Shown here: piece after piece, positions 56,922 through 59,795 of the stretch
Numbering within the stretch: position 1 is the stretch's first letter
How the letters are laid out: every line of letters begins with the position of its first letter
Assembly: GCA_943329845.2 (NCBI GenBank)
Contig: CALQFM020000018.1
Location: 1-59,795 of the forward strand
Source of the DNA: Candidatus Kuenenia stuttgartensis
Lineage (GTDB): Bacteria > Pseudomonadota > Alphaproteobacteria > SMXS01
Direction of reading: 5' to 3'
DNA length: 59,795 nt
The notes under the pieces: generated by a model
Told to the model about the DNA's origin: nothing
What the model saw: the letters and a program-made list of their open reading frames with translations, nothing else
Databases searched by the model: none
Translations under genes and position numbers: made by a program

Positions 56922-57104
56922 GCCGTCACACAATCGTCATTGAGTCCTGAAGACACAAGTGGCAGAGTACTTTTACGGGAGGACTACAATATCTATGCGC
57001 CCGGCCGGATCGCCTTCGGGTTCCGGCCCGAAGTTCGTCCGGCGAGAGCAGAGCCTCGCCGCTAAGTGCCGTCTGCCTTGATACAACCGGGGAGAAGAAC
57101 GCAC

Positions 57105-57410
57105 ATGACTTCACGAGCCGTTATCCTGACCATCGCCGGAGCATTGACCATCGCGGTTTCCATACCCGCGATGGCGGCGCCCGTCGCCTCCGCCAACATG
57201 GGTGCCTATTGTCGAGGCGAGGCGGCCAAGGCGTTCAGCGCCCGGCCCACCTATGTCAAATCCACCAGGGCCATGCCGGACCCGGATGGGTCAGCGCATG
57301 TCGACGGCACCTATGAGGACGGCGACGGTCATACCAAGAATTTCCAGTGCCACTACGACGCGAAAGGCAACTTCCTCGATGTGAAGGCCGTCGCGACGGC
57401 GAAGAAGTAG
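57105..57410 (+). CDS. small secreted protein
   Basis: 101 residues, ATG with GGGGAGAAG upstream. Signal peptide to AMA (24). The mature 77 residues contain two Cys (YCRGEAAKAF and NFQCHYDAKGNF), which may pair, and the motif VDGTYEDGDGHTKNFQCHYDAKGNFLDVKA, resembling small periplasmic YXXC stress proteins. No named family recognised. Confidence 0.7.
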   Translation: MTSRAVILTIAGALTIAVSIPAMAAPVASANMGAYCRGEAAKAFSARPTYVKSTRAMPDPDGSAHVDGTYEDGDGHTKNFQCHYDAKGNFLDVKAVATAKK

Positions 57411-57445
57411 CCGTCAGGCATCCATCGTCGAACACCAGGTTCGCG

Positions 57446-58810
57446 TCACACCGACAGCGAGTGCTTCGCCCCGCCTTGCGGGTTCAGGTACGCGTCAAAC
57501 CGGGCGCAGACGTTGCGCACGAACGGACGGCCCCGCGGCGTCAGCCGCAGCCGGTCGGTCCTGAGTTCCACGAACCCGTCATCGTCCTCATGCATGATGG
57601 CGGCGGCGACCTCGCGCACCGCCCTGCCCGCCTCGCCGAAGCGATACGCCACCTCGGTCAGCGATAATTCAAAGTCGCACATCAACCGCTCGATGGCGAA
57701 GGCGCGCGCCCGGTCATCATCGGTCAGCACCCAGCCACGCGCGGTCGCCAGGCCTTCCGCCACCCGCGCCTCGTAGTCGTGGGCCGCCACGGCGTTCTGC
57801 ACATAACCCTGCGGCAGGCGGCCGATGGACGACGCACCCAGGCCGATCAGCGTATCGGCCCTGTCGGTGGTATAGCCCTGGAAGTTGCGGTTGAGCGAGC
57901 CGCCGGCAAGCGCGTCATCCGGCCGCGCGAAATGGTCGAGGCCCAGCGCCACATAGCCTGCGCGCTCCAGCAGCCCGGCCAGCAGCCGCGCCATGGCGAA
58001 GCGCTCCACCGCCCCCGGCAGTGCGCCCTCGTCGATCAACTTCTGGTTGGCGACGCGCTGCGGCAGATGCGCATAGCCGAACACGGCGATGCGGTCCGGG
58101 GCCAGCGACAGCACCCGGTCGATGGTCGTCCGCAGCGTCCGCTCGGTCTGGTGCGGCAGGCCGTATACCAGATCGAGGTTCACCGAGCGCACGCCGCGGT
58201 CGCGGAACATGTCGACGGCGCCCTTCGTCACCTCGTAGTCCTGCATCCGGCCGATGGCCGCCTGTACCGCCGGATCGAAGTCCTGCACGCCCACCGAGAT
58301 CCTGTTGACGCCGATATCGGCCAGCGCGTTGGCCTTTTCCGCCGTCATCAGCCGGGGATCGACCTCGACGGCGAACTCCGCACCCTTGTCCAGCCGGAAC
58401 CGCCGGCGCAGCGACGCACCCAGATGATGGATGTCCTCGGGCTTCAGGATGTCGGGCGAACCACCGCCCCAGTGGATGTGGCGCACCGTATGCTTGCGCG
58501 GCAGCAGCGAGGCGACGGTCGCCATCTCCACATCAAGCGCGCCCAGATAGCGCTCGACGGGCGCATATTGCGGCGTTGCCTTGGTGCTGCAGGCGCAATA
58601 CCAGCAGAGCGACTCGCAGAACGGGATGTGCAGGTAAAGCGACAACGCTGTCCCGTCGGCCAGCTCGCCCAGCCAGCGCCGGTAATCGCCCGGCCCCACA
58701 GCGGCCGAGAAGTGATTGGCGCTCGGATAGGACGTGTAGCGCGGCAGCGCGGCAGCCCACTTTTCGACAAGCGCCGGCTCGATCGGCGTTATGGAGGTGA
58801 AGTGGTTCAT
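57446..58810 (-). CDS. hemN: oxygen-independent coproporphyrinogen III oxidase
   Basis: 454 residues. Radical-SAM enzyme of anaerobic heme synthesis: N-terminal YTSYPSANHF, the cluster C65-X3-C69-X2-C72 (ESLCWYCAC), HWGGGSPDIL, DPRLMTAEKANAL, GVQDFDPAVQAAIGR and GLPHQTERTLRTT. The C-terminal HemN domain is complete. Unlike short HemW it is full length and has the extra Cys after the cluster. An FNR-type box lies upstream. Confidence 0.96.
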   Translation of the reverse strand: MNHFTSITPIEPALVEKWAAALPRYTSYPSANHFSAAVGPGDYRRWLGELADGTALSLYLHIPFCESLCWYCACSTKATPQYAPVERYLGALDVEMATVASLLPRKHTVRHIHWGGGSPDILKPEDIHHLGASLRRRFRLDKGAEFAVEVDPRLMTAEKANALADIGVNRISVGVQDFDPAVQAAIGRMQDYEVTKGAVDMFRDRGVRSVNLDLVYGLPHQTERTLRTTIDRVLSLAPDRIAVFGYAHLPQRVANQKLIDEGALPGAVERFAMARLLAGLLERAGYVALGLDHFARPDDALAGGSLNRNFQGYTTDRADTLIGLGASSIGRLPQGYVQNAVAAHDYEARVAEGLATARGWVLTDDDRARAFAIERLMCDFELSLTEVAYRFGEAGRAVREVAAAIMHEDDDGFVELRTDRLRLTPRGRPFVRNVCARFDAYLNPQGGAKHSLSV

Positions 58811-58870
58811 GCCTGCGACTCCGGCCCGGTGGAATACGGGCGAGTGTGCGCCGGATCGGCGGCCGTGGGC

Positions 58871-58886
58871 ATTGAGCGAACGCAAT
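58871..58886. promoter_or_regulatory. FNR/Anr-type box upstream of hemN
   Basis: ATTGAG-CGAA-CGCAAT (58871-58886). Core TTGAG-N4-CGCAA matches the anaerobox TTGAT-N4-ATCAA at eight of ten positions with the right 4-base centre. It is about 68 bases upstream of the hemN start and also upstream of the small gene at 58908, on the far side of its end. Confidence 0.5.
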
Positions 58887-58907
58887 GAAGTGCGCGGCCC
58901 GAACCGT

Positions 58908-59153
58908 CTACTCGGCTTCGCCGTCCCCATCGAGGCTGTCGAGGAACGCCTCGATTTCCTCCAGGTCGGCGCAGTAGGGATAGTCCTTGTCGCCGAACAC
59001 GATCGCATGGGTTTCCGGGTCGCGCAGCATGTAGCCGCCATGGGCCAGCGCGCGCTTGTCGGGCTTTTCCGCCTTCATCATGTGCCAGCCGCGCCGCACG
59101 GCCAGACGGCGAATACGGCGTTCCACGGCGGCGAGACTGTCGCGGCGGCTCAT
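58908..59153 (-). CDS. small conserved hypothetical protein
   Basis: 81 residues from ATG 59153 with GGAGAAGG upstream. N-terminal basic helix (SRRDSLAAVERRIRRLAVRRGW) and then KAEKPDKRALAHGGYMLRDPETHAIVFGDKDYPYCADLEEIEAFLDSL, a beta hairpin and acidic helix. A recurrent type of short alphaproteobacterial protein of unknown function. Confidence 0.7.
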   Translation of the reverse strand: MSRRDSLAAVERRIRRLAVRRGWHMMKAEKPDKRALAHGGYMLRDPETHAIVFGDKDYPYCADLEEIEAFLDSLDGDGEAE

Positions 59154-59166
59154 CAACCTTCTCCGG

Positions 59167-59469
59167 TCAGCGCTTGCGCACGAACTCGGTGCGCAGGACC
59201 AGGCCCTTGATCCCGTCGAGGCGGCAGTCGATCTCGTCCGGGTCATCCGTAAGCCGGATCGACCGGATGACGGTGCCCTGCTTCAGCGTGGTGCTGGTGC
59301 CCTTCACCTTCAGGTCCTTGATCAGGGTGACCGAGTCTCCGTCCGCCAGGGTGCTCCCGGCCGCGTCTCGGACCACGATTGCACCCGCGTCGCCGACCGC
59401 CGCCACGTCGCCGGCCGGGCGCCATTCGCCGGTCGCTTCGTCATAGACATACTCGTCGTCGCCGGCCAT
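59167..59469 (-). CDS. PhnA-domain protein lacking the zinc ribbon
   Basis: 100 residues from ATG 59469 with GGAGG before it. GAIVVRDAAGSTLADGDSVTLIKDLKVKGTSTTLKQGTVIRSIRLTDDPDEIDCRLDGIKGLVLRTEFVRK is the PhnA/YjdM C-terminal domain. The N terminus, MAGDDEYVYDEATGEWRPAGD, keeps the shape of the preceding region but has no Cys pair, so the usual zinc finger is lost. Function is unknown despite the name. It precedes the small gene at 58908 by 13 bases. Confidence 0.8.
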   Translation of the reverse strand: MAGDDEYVYDEATGEWRPAGDVAAVGDAGAIVVRDAAGSTLADGDSVTLIKDLKVKGTSTTLKQGTVIRSIRLTDDPDEIDCRLDGIKGLVLRTEFVRKR

Positions 59470-59649
59470 GCGCGCCTCCAATGGGGAATGCCCGCCTTCT
59501 GACAGGCGCAGGCCCGGCGCGCAACGTGCAAAACGTCACCCACGGGATTTCCACCTCTTCGACGCGCCAGACAGGCGTCGGCGACCGGTGGGAGGGTCCC
59601 GGCAGGGCGGCGGATGCGGCCAGGAACCCGGCGCGCCGGTCTGCCACTA

Positions 59650-59795
59650 GTGTCCTGAGTCAAAAATTCGCGGACTCGATATCGACTCAATCGTGACAGA
59701 CTCTCCCGGTTTTGGGGAGGCGGTGCGATGGCGGGTCGAGAGTTGCCGGCGGTGGAACTGGACGAGGCTGAGCGGGCGGAGCTGATGTCGCTGGC
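59650..59795 (+). mobile_element. left end of an IS630-family insertion sequence, truncated by window
   Basis: The end begins TAGTGTCCTGAGTC (about 59649-59662). TA is the IS630 target, and the terminal repeat leads through an AT-rich, palindrome-containing 60-base leader (for example around CTCGATATCGAG-like bases at 59678-59690) to a transposase start with GGGGAGG. The right end is outside the window. Confidence 0.6.
59728..59795 (+). CDS. IS630-family transposase, N terminus only
   Basis: MAGRELPAVELDEAERAELMSLA is open to the window end. This matches the start of IS630-type transposases (a short Gly/Arg-Leu-Pro segment, then an L-x-x-x-E-R-x-x-L helix). GGGGAGG is 8 bases upstream of the ATG. 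Catalytic DDE residues are not visible. Confidence 0.6.
   Translation, partial: MAGRELPAVELDEAERAELMSL

Overview
The window is a stretch of G+C-rich (about two thirds by eye), densely coded alphaproteobacterial chromosome. The gene neighbourhoods are typical of that class: DUF2066-hdaA-ppk-ppx beside purM-purN, pepA-holC-ndk beside lptD-surA-pdxA-rsmA, fabD-fabG-acpP-fabF-mltG with yicC-gmk, rpsF-rpsR-rplI, purF-SDR, and panB-YfgM-like-bamB-der. An EcfG-like stress promoter and an HdaA-type DnaA regulator agree with this. The order cannot be fixed from the sequence alone (Rhodospirillales-like is plausible). No rRNA, tRNA or CRISPR array was seen, and no gene-free stretch exceeds about 250 bases.

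Region 1 (1-13 kb) is accessory-like. It holds a 42-bp perfect palindrome, an unusual minus-strand block with two DapF-fold-like half genes in one frame separated by a TAG and followed by a coupled unknown gene, a ferritin-like protein, a SYLF lipoprotein-like protein, and a DUF3096 mini-protein under an EcfG-type promoter. Also here are a pyroglutamyl peptidase, two alpha/beta hydrolases, an SDR, a PilJ-sensor diguanylate cyclase, a DUF1971 protein, an orphan YejA-type binding protein, a VapBC toxin-antitoxin pair with a palindromic operator, and an alpha-methylacyl-CoA racemase.

Region 2 (12.8-31.5 kb) is housekeeping: aspS, rnd, ppx, ppk, hdaA, DUF2066, purM, purN, ndk, holC, pepA, then the outer-membrane/PLP/ribosome operon lptD-surA-pdxA-rsmA, whose genes overlap by a few bases. 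The usual lptF-lptG pair is absent between pepA and lptD. A small, visibly AT-richer insert (31.5-32.6 kb) with two orphan genes follows rsmA.

Region 3 (32.6-53.3 kb) is the fatty-acid and translation core: gmk, yicC, mltG, fabF, acpP, fabG and fabD face rpsF-rpsR-rplI across a pair of back-to-back promoters. Next come dnaB (preceded by two face-to-face DnaA boxes), MlaE/MlaF-like lipid transporter genes coupled to dnaB, radA, cvpA, purF, an SDR, a TPR protein, and der-bamB-YfgM-like-panB on the other strand.

Region 4 (54.2-59.8 kb) is a self-contained ArsR regulator with three SRPBCC proteins and a YceI protein, a small secreted protein, hemN with an FNR-type box, a small conserved protein, a PhnA-like protein without its zinc ribbon, and the left end of an IS630-family element cut by the window edge.
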